Positions 1 through 8,457 of a DNA stretch of 64,000 nucleotides are shown in pieces. The DNA comes from Alcanivorax sp. (lineage in GTDB: Bacteria > Pseudomonadota > Gammaproteobacteria > Pseudomonadales > Alcanivoracaceae), in assembly GCF_017794965.1 (NCBI RefSeq), contig NZ_CP051240.1, forward strand, positions 434,001 through 498,000, read 5' to 3'. A program made the translations under genes and the position numbers. The notes below the pieces were generated by a model that was not told the origin of the DNA, searched no databases, and worked only from the letters and a program-made list of their open reading frames with translations. The number at the start of each line of letters is the position of its first letter. Within the stretch, counting starts at the first letter, position 1.

Positions 1-825
1 TCATCAGTGCCACGGCACTGGAATGGCGGTGACCCCGTGCTGACCCGCTTTTTTGATGCTCTCTCAGTGCATTTCCCGGAGGGAGAGCGCTTCTTTATCC
101 AATCAGTGCGTAACTTCAAGGATCAGGTGACAGATGATCAGCTGAGTGAGGATATTCGCCACTTTATTCGGCAAGAAGGTCAGCATGGGATTGTCCATGA
201 TCGCTTTAACGATGTTATGGCAAGCCAGGGTGTAGACGTGGATAAGGTAACGGCGAATCTAAGGACGTTTATTCGCACCACACAAAAGTACCTGCCGAAG
301 AAGTATCAGCTCGCCATGACGGCGGCGTTTGAGCACTTTACGGCAACCTTGGGCGAAACCATGGTCAGCGAGAAGAGCGAGATGTTTAGCGAGGCTGACC
401 CCGTCATGAGAGCGCTATTTCTGTGGCACGGGGTCGAAGAAGTAGAGCACAAGGCCGTGGCCTATGATCTTTATCAGGGCGCAGCAGGTGGAGGCTACTT
501 GACGCGCGCGTCTGCGTTGGTGGTTGCGACCCTGATGGTTCACCTTGTCGTGGCTCCAGTATTTTGGAATATGCTCAAGCTTGATGGCGTAACGCGCCAG
601 CCTGGTGTGATTCTGCGGGGCCTGAACAAGCTTTATGGGCGAAAAGGTATTCTCACAGGCATGCTGCCTGATTTCCTCGCTTGGTTCCGCCCTGGGTTCC
701 ACCCTTGGGATACCGGTATGCCAGAGAAGGTTGCCGCGTGGTTGGCGGAGTATGAGACTCATGGAGATCCGATGCGGGCGTCGGAAACCATTTACGGTCC
801 GGCTCCAGTGAGTGAGGCAGCCTGA
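1..825 (+). CDS. PF10118-type predicted metal-dependent hydrolase, 5' end cut by window edge
   Basis: This protein belongs to the family annotated as predicted metal-dependent hydrolase (PF10118/COG3687). The frame is open to the first base, and the full-length paralogues at 8458 and 21178 have about 30 more N-terminal residues, so the true start lies upstream; the GTG at 7 is only the first start-like codon inside. Counting from that GTG, Glu27, Glu57-x2-His60, Glu109 and His141-x3-Glu145-x2-His148 reproduce a ferritin-like di-iron ligand pattern. A hydrophobic stretch follows at about residues 165-190 and suggests membrane attachment. The stop overlaps the ATG of the next gene (TGATG), so the gene is translated together with a fatty-acyl-CoA operon. 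No activity has been shown in this sequence; family assignment is secure, function is not. Confidence 0.85.
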   Translation, partial: SSVPRHWNGGDPVLTRFFDALSVHFPEGERFFIQSVRNFKDQVTDDQLSEDIRHFIRQEGQHGIVHDRFNDVMASQGVDVDKVTANLRTFIRTTQKYLPKKYQLAMTAAFEHFTATLGETMVSEKSEMFSEADPVMRALFLWHGVEEVEHKAVAYDLYQGAAGGGYLTRASALVVATLMVHLVVAPVFWNMLKLDGVTRQPGVILRGLNKLYGRKGILTGMLPDFLAWFRPGFHPWDTGMPEKVAAWLAEYETHGDPMRASETIYGPAPVSEAA

Positions 826-1841
826 TGCATGGAGGCAAGCAGGATATCCCCAGTACCGTCGATGTTCCTCATACACATCGGCCTGGGCGTCACTGTGGCA
901 GTTCAGCTATCAGAGACCTGCTGGAGTTTCATGGGCTTAATTTGACGGAAGCTTTCTGCTTCGGGCTGGGTGCCGGGCTTGGTATTACTTATGTAGAAAT
1001 ACCAGGCACGGACACCCCGTTTATTGTCCATGTCCGTTCAATGGGATTTGAGGAAACGGTGTTCTCTACACTGGGCGTGCCGTTTCGCTGGGAAACTTGG
1101 CAAGATAAATGTGCTGCCGCCGATGCGCTGGATGCCCATCTTGATGCGGGGCGGCCTGCGCTTCTCTTAACTGATATTTTTTACCTTCCTTATTTCAAGA
1201 GCAGTACACATTTCCCCGGTCACGCCATCGTCGCCTGGCAGCGAGCCGAGAAGGGCGAGACGATGCTTGTTAGCGATACCGAGCGCCCAGGGCTTTTAGA
1301 GGTGCCTCGTGACAAGCTGGTTGAAGCCAGATTCTCCTTGTCGCCACCCTTTATCCATCATGGTTCATTGTTCGCACCCGAAAGTGTTTCGGTTCAGGTG
1401 TCTGCCGAGAACGTGCGCAGTGCGATTGTGAGGAATGCAGATAATCTCCTGCAAGGAAGCAGGAATCACGGTATTCAAGCGCTAACAACTTGGATCCAGG
1501 AACTTCCTCGCTGGAAGGCAGTGGATAAATGGCAATGGTTGCTCCGTTTTGCCTATCAAGTGATCGAGAAGCGTGGAACGGGGGGCGGCGGTTTTAGAGT
1601 GATGTATTCAGAATTTCTCGATGAGGCGAGTGAAATTGTTCCTGAAATACATGAGGCAGGCTTGGTCGAGTTGATGCGCACGAGTGCTGCGGCATGGTCC
1701 GCTCTGGCCGACTGCCTGCGAAAGGGATCCGAAAGTGAAACATTCCCTGAAGAAGCAATAACGGACGCCATTGAATCTGTACGTGCTGCAGAAACCCGAT
1801 ATGCGGATGCCGCTTTAACATTGTTATATAAAAGTTCCTAA
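825..1841 (+). CDS. BtrH N-terminal domain / DUF4872-like protein
   Basis: The 338-residue protein resembles the BtrH family: an N-terminal papain-like domain (about residues 18-155) followed by a DUF4872-like helical region (about 165-330). BtrH itself is an acyltransferase that moves an acyl group from a carrier protein onto butirosin. The HCGSS motif places the presumed nucleophile at Cys24, with His133 (PGHAIVAW) and Asp151 (VSDTERPG) as likely partners. The CFGLGAGLG glycine-rich stretch at residues 45-53 is typical of the family. Start ATG overlaps the upstream stop, and the thioesterase gene starts 2 bp after its end, so it sits in the middle of a lipid-degradation operon. The reaction here is unknown; an acyl transfer or amide/thioester hydrolysis step is inference. 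Confidence 0.7.
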   Translation: MHGGKQDIPSTVDVPHTHRPGRHCGSSAIRDLLEFHGLNLTEAFCFGLGAGLGITYVEIPGTDTPFIVHVRSMGFEETVFSTLGVPFRWETWQDKCAAADALDAHLDAGRPALLLTDIFYLPYFKSSTHFPGHAIVAWQRAEKGETMLVSDTERPGLLEVPRDKLVEARFSLSPPFIHHGSLFAPESVSVQVSAENVRSAIVRNADNLLQGSRNHGIQALTTWIQELPRWKAVDKWQWLLRFAYQVIEKRGTGGGGFRVMYSEFLDEASEIVPEIHEAGLVELMRTSAAAWSALADCLRKGSESETFPEEAITDAIESVRAAETRYADAALTLLYKSS

Positions 1842-1843
1842 CT

Positions 1844-2782
1844 ATGACAGCTGAAAAATCACTCCCGAGAGAACTGCTTGCTGCAAAGGCTTTTTTTGGT
1901 TCTGGACATCCGTTGTTTAATGCTTTTGGTATTGCAATGGATGACATTACTAACGATGGCGCCGTAATGAGTATGCCCTGTGTGGCAGAGGTTTGTGATC
2001 AACAGGGTGCGGTTCATCAAGGCGCCATCGCTACCTTGCTTGATACGGCATGTGGTTTGGCGATTTTTGTGCGCCTCGGCGACATGCGCCCAATTGCGAC
2101 AATTGACTTGCGCGTTGATTTCATCGCTAAACCCGAGGCTGGCGAAGGGGTGGCATGTAATGTCACCTGTTTTGCAGTTGAAGAGAATATTGCCTATGTC
2201 CGTGGAGAGGCATTTGGGCGTGATGGCGACAATTTGCTGGCGTCGGTATCAGGCAGTTTTGCGATAGGAACCGCAGGCCCGTCCTTTGATCAATCTGTGA
2301 ATGCTAGCAATAAGAGAGCCGCCTCCAAGAAAAACACAATCGATGATGAAGGAATCATCAGCTTCGAAACAGAAAGGGTAACCGCTCTCTCTACTGTGGT
2401 TGTCGAAGCATCACCATACGAAAAATTTCTTGGTATGACGGCCTCGGACGATAACGGCGAAGCAACCTATAAAATGCCGTTTCGCGAGCAGCACATTGGC
2501 AACCCTCTGATCAAGACTTTTCATGGCGGTATTATCGCAAGCTTCGCGGAGCTTGTTGCGGGCGCGCACTTAACAGCAAATCAGACTGAACAAAATAAGC
2601 CAGTATGTTCCAGTATGACTCTGGATTATTTGCGTCCGGCCTTTGCGGGTACGTTGGTAGCGAAGCCGAGCATTATTCGTGAAGGAAAGCGCTTCCTTGT
2701 GGTTGTTGTGGATGTGTTTCTTGATGGCGCCCAGGTTTCCCGAGGTCGCTTCATTTATAAGAGAGTCCTCACTTCCAGCTAG
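1844..2782 (+). CDS. double-hotdog PaaI-type acyl-CoA thioesterase
   Basis: The protein (312 aa) holds two hotdog thioesterase units, about residues 20-145 and 175-310, joined by a Lys/Ser/Asn-rich linker. Each unit has a PaaI-like active-site segment: HQGAIATLLDTACG near residue 60 and FHGGIIASFAELVAG near residue 227. Proteins of this type cleave acyl-CoAs to free acid and CoA. Each half could form the usual hotdog dimer within one chain. The gene starts 2 bp after the BtrH-like gene and is followed 58 bp later by an acyl-CoA ligase, so it may release CoA when an intermediate cannot be processed. Substrate is unknown. Family assignment is firm, with some doubt whether both sites are active. 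Confidence 0.8.
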   Translation: MTAEKSLPRELLAAKAFFGSGHPLFNAFGIAMDDITNDGAVMSMPCVAEVCDQQGAVHQGAIATLLDTACGLAIFVRLGDMRPIATIDLRVDFIAKPEAGEGVACNVTCFAVEENIAYVRGEAFGRDGDNLLASVSGSFAIGTAGPSFDQSVNASNKRAASKKNTIDDEGIISFETERVTALSTVVVEASPYEKFLGMTASDDNGEATYKMPFREQHIGNPLIKTFHGGIIASFAELVAGAHLTANQTEQNKPVCSSMTLDYLRPAFAGTLVAKPSIIREGKRFLVVVVDVFLDGAQVSRGRFIYKRVLTSS

Positions 2783-2840
2783 TCCAATCTATAAACAACC
2801 CTCCCCCCTTCCTTTTCTGCCTCAATAGAGGAGTTCTGTT

Positions 2841-4391
2841 ATGTATATTTCACAGACTTTGCGCCGTGCGGTTCAATTAAACGGCCAAGGTACGGCTACC
2901 GTTTTTGCTGGCCGGCGGCAAACTTGGCGAGAGTTTGAAGACCGTATCGCATGCCTTGCTAACGGGTTGCTAAGTCTGGGCGTCAATGCGGGTGACAGGG
3001 TTGCCATACTGGCGTTAAACAGCGATCGCTACCTGGAGTATTTCTATGCAGTGCCGTGGGCCGGTGCGGCAGTGAATCCCGTCAATATTCGGCTCGCACC
3101 ACCTGAAATCGCCTATACCTTGAATGACTCAGGTTCTAAAGTGCTTTTCGTTGATGACACCTTTGCAGCATTGCTGCCATCCCTACAGCCACAGCTTGAG
3201 TCTATCAAGCATGTTGTCTTCATGGGCGAGGGTGAGTGTCCACAAGGGTGTATTGATTATGAATCCCTTGTCGCCAACGCCGATCGAATCCGTGACGCCA
3301 ATGCTGGCGGTGACGATCTGGCGGGGCTGTTTTATACCGGTGGTACCACTGGGCGGTCAAAAGGCGTGATGCTGAGTCATGACAACCTGGTATTCAATGC
3401 CCTGAACGTGGTTGCCGAGATGGGCTATGACAGTGACACCATATATATGCATGCCGGGCCCATGTTCCACTTGGCTGATATGGCCAGCACGTTCGCCGTG
3501 ACACTGGCTGCGGGGACACATGGCATTGTTCCTCGCTTTGATGTTGATGAAGTGCTGGCTTTCATTGAGCAGGAGAAAGTCACGAACACCCTGCTGGTGC
3601 CGACCATGGTCAATCTTCTAGCCTCATCTGGTCGCATCGCCAATTACGATGTCAGCAGCATAAAACGCATGCTGTATGGCGCCTCGCCAATGCCAGAGGC
3701 GGTATTGATTAGTGCTATGGAACAAATGCCGACAGTGTCATTTGCTCAGGGCTATGGTCAGACCGAAGCCTCCCCAATCATTACCTCACTCGGGCCAGAA
3801 CATCACATTCCCGGCGGAGAAAAATTACGTAGCGCCGGTCGCGCAGCACTGGGTGTGGAGGTGTTGGTGCTTGATGAAAATGATCAGGTGGTATCTCAAG
3901 GTACGGTTGGCGAAATATGTGCGCGGGGACCAAACGTCATGTTGGGTTACTGGGGAATGGAATCAACAACCGCTGATACCTTGCGCAATGGTTGGCTACA
4001 TACCGGCGACCTTGGCTACATGGACGAGGATGGATTTGTCTTCATCGTTGATCGAGCCAAGGACATGGTAATTAGCGGTGGAGAAAATATTTTCTCTGTT
4101 GAAGTTGAAGGTGCCATTTATAGCCATCCTGCGGTACAGGAGTGCGCGGTAATCGGTATTCCTGATGAGCGCTGGGGTGAAGCTGTGCATGCAATCGTGG
4201 TGCTGCGTGAAGGAGAGCACGCCAGTGAGGCAGAGATTATCGAACATTGCCGTGAACGAATTGCAGGTTACAAAGTGCCTCGTAGCGTTGAGTTTAAGGC
4301 CGAGTCGTTGCCGGTGAGTGGGGCAGGCAAGGTGCTGAAAAACGAACTGCGAGCCCCCTTTTGGGAGAACAACGGTAAACAGGTTAATTGA
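2841..4391 (+). CDS. acyl-CoA ligase (AMP-forming fatty acid CoA synthetase)
   Basis: This is an ANL-superfamily enzyme (516 aa, normal length for medium/long-chain acyl-CoA ligases) that activates a carboxylic acid to its CoA thioester with ATP. The P-loop FYTGGTTGRSKGVMLSH lies near residues 166-182, the A5 motif GYGQTEASP near 305-313, and the hinge region with GDLGYMDEDG followed by DRAKDMVISGGENI near 390-415. The C-terminal catalytic lysine fits the segment SGAGKVLKNELR. GAGGAG precedes ATG 2841 by about 6 bases. The gene feeds the two acyl-CoA dehydrogenases that follow. The 58-bp gap before it has no clear promoter, so it probably belongs to the transcript from the left edge. Chain length or ring preference cannot be read from sequence. 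Confidence 0.92.
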   Translation: MYISQTLRRAVQLNGQGTATVFAGRRQTWREFEDRIACLANGLLSLGVNAGDRVAILALNSDRYLEYFYAVPWAGAAVNPVNIRLAPPEIAYTLNDSGSKVLFVDDTFAALLPSLQPQLESIKHVVFMGEGECPQGCIDYESLVANADRIRDANAGGDDLAGLFYTGGTTGRSKGVMLSHDNLVFNALNVVAEMGYDSDTIYMHAGPMFHLADMASTFAVTLAAGTHGIVPRFDVDEVLAFIEQEKVTNTLLVPTMVNLLASSGRIANYDVSSIKRMLYGASPMPEAVLISAMEQMPTVSFAQGYGQTEASPIITSLGPEHHIPGGEKLRSAGRAALGVEVLVLDENDQVVSQGTVGEICARGPNVMLGYWGMESTTADTLRNGWLHTGDLGYMDEDGFVFIVDRAKDMVISGGENIFSVEVEGAIYSHPAVQECAVIGIPDERWGEAVHAIVVLREGEHASEAEIIEHCRERIAGYKVPRSVEFKAESLPVSGAGKVLKNELRAPFWENNGKQVN

Positions 4392-4438
4392 GTAATCGAT
4401 AACCTTGTATTGCGAAATTTATTGGCTTGGAGGCTTCC

Positions 4439-5599
4439 ATGAATCTGGATTTCAGTAATGAAGAAAAAGAATTTCGTAAGAGTATCCGGCAGTGGATGAA
4501 GGAAAATGTGCCTGATGATATTCGGCGCTGTACTGCCCGAGGAGCGATGCCAGACAAGAATATGCAGCAACGATGGGAGCGTTTGCTGGGCAGTCAAGGT
4601 TGGCTCACGTCTACTTGGCCAGAACAATTTGGTGGCCCGGGGTGGAGTGCAACCCAGCGGTATATTTTCGATCAGGAACGCGCCTCGGCAGGGGCTCCGC
4701 CAACAAGTCCTTTTGGTGTGGCCATGGTTGGGCCGGTGTTATATACCTTTGGTTCTGAAGCACAGAAGGAACGGTGGTTGCCCGGCATTCAGCGTGGCGA
4801 AACGCTATGGTGCCAAGGTTATTCTGAGCCCAATGCGGGCTCAGATCTGGCCTCGTTAAAAACGCGAGCCACGCGTAATGGCGACCATTATTTGGTTAAT
4901 GGTCAAAAAATCTGGACGACACAGGCCCATTGGGCAGACATGATGTTTTGCTTGGTGCGAACGGATAGCACCGTGAAACAGCAGCAGGGTATTTCATTCC
5001 TGCTGATCGATATGAAAACCCCCGGGCTTGAAGTACGGCCGATTTATTCAATTGATGGGCATCATCACCTTAACGAAGTCTATTTTACCGACGTGAAAGT
5101 GCCTGTGGAAAATTTGGTGGGTCAAGAAGGAATGGGGTGGACCATTGCCAAGTTTCTTCTTACCCACGAACGCACCACCATTGCCGGTGTGGCGGATATT
5201 CACTACGAAATCAATCGCCTTAAAAGTGCTATCGATGCGCTACCAACGGAAACAGATAAGCAGTTGGCGGTGCGTCGGTTGGCTGGCTTGGAAGTCGATC
5301 TTATGGCACTGGAATACACCAACTTTCGCACCGTTGCTGCCACAGATGAAGGCAAGCCGTTCGGCCCAGAATCGTCAGGACTGAAAATCAAAGGCACGGA
5401 ACTACAGCAAAGGGTTTCCCAGGCGATGGTGGAAATCGGAGGTTTGATGTCTTTGCCATGGGATAACGAGGAGCCCATTGGGGAGCAAATTTTTAATCAG
5501 GCCAGTCGCCGCTATAACTTCCTGCGTGCGTGCACCATCTATGGTGGATCTAACGAGATCCAGAAAAACGTGTTGGCGAAGATGTTGCTCGGATTGTGA
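4439..5599 (+). CDS. acyl-CoA dehydrogenase, first of an adjacent pair
   Basis: This FAD-dependent acyl-CoA dehydrogenase (386 aa) introduces a 2,3 double bond in an acyl-CoA. I chose ATG 4439, which has GGAGG at 4429-4433; an in-frame TTG 12 bp upstream is less likely. Visible family features are the mid-domain segment WCQGYSEPNAGSDLASL, the second flavin-contact strand WTTQAHWADMMF, and the C-terminal IYGGSNEIQKN. It is followed 8 bp later by a second, divergent acyl-CoA dehydrogenase. Such side-by-side pairs are known as alpha2-beta2 heterotetramers in actinobacterial steroid catabolism; a heteromer here is inference. The upstream ligase would supply its substrate. Confidence 0.92.
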   Translation: MNLDFSNEEKEFRKSIRQWMKENVPDDIRRCTARGAMPDKNMQQRWERLLGSQGWLTSTWPEQFGGPGWSATQRYIFDQERASAGAPPTSPFGVAMVGPVLYTFGSEAQKERWLPGIQRGETLWCQGYSEPNAGSDLASLKTRATRNGDHYLVNGQKIWTTQAHWADMMFCLVRTDSTVKQQQGISFLLIDMKTPGLEVRPIYSIDGHHHLNEVYFTDVKVPVENLVGQEGMGWTIAKFLLTHERTTIAGVADIHYEINRLKSAIDALPTETDKQLAVRRLAGLEVDLMALEYTNFRTVAATDEGKPFGPESSGLKIKGTELQQRVSQAMVEIGGLMSLPWDNEEPIGEQIFNQASRRYNFLRACTIYGGSNEIQKNVLAKMLLGL

Positions 5600-5607
5600 G
5601 GTGAAAA

Positions 5608-6723
5608 ATGGATTTCAAGTTACCCGAAAATACCACCATGATTGCGGATACCGCGCGCCGTTATCTTAAAGACAACTATTCATTTGACAGCTACATTGCA
5701 CAGTTGAATGAGAGTAATCACCTTGAAGCGAATCGCTGGCAGGCCATGAATGATTTGGGTTGGTTTGGCCTTCCGTTTGCTGAATCTGTTGGAGGGTATG
5801 GCGGCTCATTGCTTGACGTGTGCGCCATTGTTCAGGAGTTAGGAGCCGCGCTTTGTCTTGACCCTTTTGTCGATTTAATTGTTTCCCCCGGCAAGTTATT
5901 GGAGTTCGCCAATACGCCAACATCCTTGGCGTTGCTTGATCGCATTATTTCTGGTGAGGCACGTGTGGCTTGCGGTCTTTATGACCGGCATGCCGGTTAT
6001 CACGTGCTGAACCCTTCCTTGAGGCTAAACGGAGAACGACTTTCCGGGCAGAAGCACGTTGTGTCTGATGGTGGCGTTGCAGACGCCGTGCTCGTCTCCG
6101 CTATGTCTGGTGATGAGTTGGCCATTGTCGCGCTACCTTTCGACGCCTGTGACGTTGAAAGATATCGACTGCTCGATGGAAGCCGTGCTGCCAGTTTGAC
6201 GCTTGATGATGTGCTCATCACAGACGAAATGGTTTTGTGTCGTGGTGATGCGGCAAAGCAAGCGGTTTCTGCCTGGTTCGATTATCTGTGCGCATTGGAC
6301 TGCGCACGTATGTACGGCGCCTGCCGAGAGGTGTATCAGGCCACTCTGGAATACGCTCGAACGCGTAAACAGTTTGGTACAACGATTGGCAGTTTTCAGG
6401 TAATCCAGCACTACCTTGTTGATGCGTTTATTGATCTCCAGCAGCTGGAATCCATGCTCTTGATGGTGTCAGTAAAAGGAGAGAGCGCAAACGTCTGTGA
6501 GCGCGGGCGCGCGACAGCGGCGGCAAAGGCTTACTACGCAAACCGGGCCGTTGGTATCACTCAGCAAGGTATCCAGATCCATGGTGGCGTTGGTGTTACG
6601 GAAGAGCTGAACATTGGCCATTACTTCCGTCTGGTGACACATGCATCATTGAGTCATGGCGACCGAGAGCACCACATGTCACGGTTTATTCAGGCGGGGG
6701 AGAAGCAAAATGAAGTCGTTTGA
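5608..6723 (+). CDS. acyl-CoA dehydrogenase, second of an adjacent pair
   Basis: A 371-aa acyl-CoA dehydrogenase-fold protein with the N-terminal helical domain (GWFGLPFAESVGGYGGS near residue 50), a divergent middle beta domain lacking the usual Glu-Pro-Gly-Ser-Asp substrate loop, and a recognisable C-terminal domain (ARTRKQFGTTIGSFQVIQH, then QIHGGVGVTEE). It does not end in the common GGTNEI motif. This asymmetry relative to the upstream dehydrogenase fits a partner subunit of a heteromeric enzyme, though independent activity cannot be excluded. AGGTG lies just before ATG 5608. Its 3' end overlaps the next gene by 14 bp, which indicates one operon. Confidence 0.88.
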   Translation: MDFKLPENTTMIADTARRYLKDNYSFDSYIAQLNESNHLEANRWQAMNDLGWFGLPFAESVGGYGGSLLDVCAIVQELGAALCLDPFVDLIVSPGKLLEFANTPTSLALLDRIISGEARVACGLYDRHAGYHVLNPSLRLNGERLSGQKHVVSDGGVADAVLVSAMSGDELAIVALPFDACDVERYRLLDGSRAASLTLDDVLITDEMVLCRGDAAKQAVSAWFDYLCALDCARMYGACREVYQATLEYARTRKQFGTTIGSFQVIQHYLVDAFIDLQQLESMLLMVSVKGESANVCERGRATAAAKAYYANRAVGITQQGIQIHGGVGVTEELNIGHYFRLVTHASLSHGDREHHMSRFIQAGEKQNEVV

Positions 6724-8311
6724 TTTTATCGTCGTAGGGGCGGGCTCTTCGGGCTGTGTTCTTGCCAACCGGTTAAGCGAGTGCGGCAAGTATTCCGTTT
6801 GTCTTATTGAGGCCGGCCCCCACGATAATAGCGGTTTTATTAATATTCCGTTTGGACTCATCGGTCTAATTAAACAAGGAAAGCGAAACTGGGGCTACGA
6901 CACCGCGCCACAGAGTCACCTTAATAAAAGGCGCCTCTACTGGCCGCGAGGAAAAACACTGGGGGGCAGCAGCTCAATCAATGCCATGGTCTACATTCGA
7001 GGCCAACAACAAGACTATGATGACTGGGCAGCGCAAGGCGCAACAGGGTGGGCGTGGAAAGATGTGCAGCCGGTATTCAATGCACATGAAAACAATGAAC
7101 AATACTCCGCTGACAATTGGCATGGTGTGGGTGGGCCACTGAATGTTACCCGAGTCAGGGATGTTAACCCGTTAACCCCGCTGTTTATTAAGTCCGGTGA
7201 AGAGCTGGGTTATACCCGAAACGATGATTTTAACGGGCCGGAACAGAAAGGCTTTGGCCGGTTTCAGGTAACACAAAAAGAAGGGCGCAGATGGAGTGCC
7301 GCGCGTGCTTTCCTGGATCCTGCACGTGGCCGCGATAACCTGCACATCATGACGGATGTGCAGGTAACCAAGGTGTTACTGGATTGCGGCAGGGCGATTG
7401 GCGTCGAAATTTGTGATAGTGATGGTGCTCAATCGGTCATTCGTACGAACAAAGAAGTCATCCTGTCCGGTGGGGCGATCAATAGCCCTCAGTTGCTGAT
7501 GTTGTCGGGTATTGGAGAGCGAGAGCACCTATCGAAAATCGGCATCACCTGTTTGCAAGACTCGCCGGAAGTTGGGGAGAACCTTCAAGATCACCTTGAT
7601 ATGACCGTCATGATCAAGGACAAAAGCCGTCAATCAATCGGCATGTCACCGTTTTTTATACCTCGGCTGATTAGTGCCTTCTACCAGTATTTTCGTCATC
7701 GGCGCGGCTTTCTTGCCAGTAACGCGGCGGAAGCAGGGGCTTTTGTCAGCCTGCTCAGCGAGCCGGATCGTCCGGATGCTCAGCTACACTTTTTACCGGC
7801 TTATCTTCGAGATCATGGACGTCAGTTGACGCCTGGGTTTGGTTGTACGATTCATGTGTGCCAACTCAGGCCTAAGAGTCGAGGACAGATTCGATTGGCC
7901 AATAGCGATCCATTTGCTGCGCCTTTGATAGACCCAAACTATCTTTCTCATCCTGACGATATTCTTGTGCTCCGTGAAGGCGTGAAACTAGCCAGAAAAG
8001 TGTTTCACAGTCATTCTTTCAGCTCTGCTTTTGGCGGTGATGACGAACCGGCTTCCAGCGTGGAGAGTGATGACCAGATTGACGCGGATATTCGCCAGCG
8101 CGCTGAAACAATCTACCATCCCGTCGGCACTTGCCGAATGGGTAGTGATGAAAAAGCGGTGGTGGATGTCCGTCTGCGGGTAAACGGTGTGAAGGGGTTG
8201 CGTGTCGCCGATGCCTCGATCATGCCACTGTTGATCAGTGGTAATACGAACGCGCCATGTATGATGATTGGCGAGCGAGCGGCACAATTCATTCTAGAGG
8301 ATGCGCAATAA
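6710..8311 (+). CDS. GMC-family FAD oxidoreductase (choline/alcohol dehydrogenase type)
   Basis: This glucose-methanol-choline oxidoreductase (533 aa) carries the FAD-binding GAGSSGCVLANRLSE motif from residue 9 and the GMC signatures RGKTLGGSSSINAM and SGGAINSPQLLMLSGIG. The C-terminal active site region is YHPVGTCRMG with the terminal GNTNAPCMMIGERAA. Relatives include choline dehydrogenase and AlkJ, which oxidise alcohols and pass electrons to the respiratory chain. ATG 6710 gives a start directly at the Rossmann strand and overlaps the upstream dehydrogenase by 14 bp. A second GMC paralogue is at 25890 in the CYP153 cluster; the two are clearly related but well diverged. It is the last gene of the operon, followed by a terminator. 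The alcohol substrate is not known. Confidence 0.9.
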   Translation: MKSFDFIVVGAGSSGCVLANRLSECGKYSVCLIEAGPHDNSGFINIPFGLIGLIKQGKRNWGYDTAPQSHLNKRRLYWPRGKTLGGSSSINAMVYIRGQQQDYDDWAAQGATGWAWKDVQPVFNAHENNEQYSADNWHGVGGPLNVTRVRDVNPLTPLFIKSGEELGYTRNDDFNGPEQKGFGRFQVTQKEGRRWSAARAFLDPARGRDNLHIMTDVQVTKVLLDCGRAIGVEICDSDGAQSVIRTNKEVILSGGAINSPQLLMLSGIGEREHLSKIGITCLQDSPEVGENLQDHLDMTVMIKDKSRQSIGMSPFFIPRLISAFYQYFRHRRGFLASNAAEAGAFVSLLSEPDRPDAQLHFLPAYLRDHGRQLTPGFGCTIHVCQLRPKSRGQIRLANSDPFAAPLIDPNYLSHPDDILVLREGVKLARKVFHSHSFSSAFGGDDEPASSVESDDQIDADIRQRAETIYHPVGTCRMGSDEKAVVDVRLRVNGVKGLRVADASIMPLLISGNTNAPCMMIGERAAQFILEDAQ

Positions 8312-8345
8312 AGATCGGCTAGAGAAAAGCTATGATAAAAGGTGT

Positions 8346-8384
8346 AATGCCGGAGTTGCATGGAAGCAATTCCGGCATTTTTTT
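8346..8384 (+). terminator. rho-independent terminator after the first catabolic operon
   Basis: AATGCCGGAGTTGC pairs with GCAATTCCGGCATT around a short loop and runs into a T tract (8379-8384). It lies 35 bp after the GMC gene and before the convergent gene at 8458, so it closes the plus-strand operon. Confidence 0.85.
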
Positions 8385-8457
8385 GTGTGTCTTTTAGCAA
8401 ACGGTGGTGACAGAGTCGTCAACTATTCAGAGGTTCCCTAAACCCCCTTGAGCATTA

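Noticed and set aside
2793..2800. AAACAACC upstream of the acyl-CoA ligase as a fourth TetR operator
   Set aside because: It matches only the right half of the 20-bp consensus, with no left half or symmetry.
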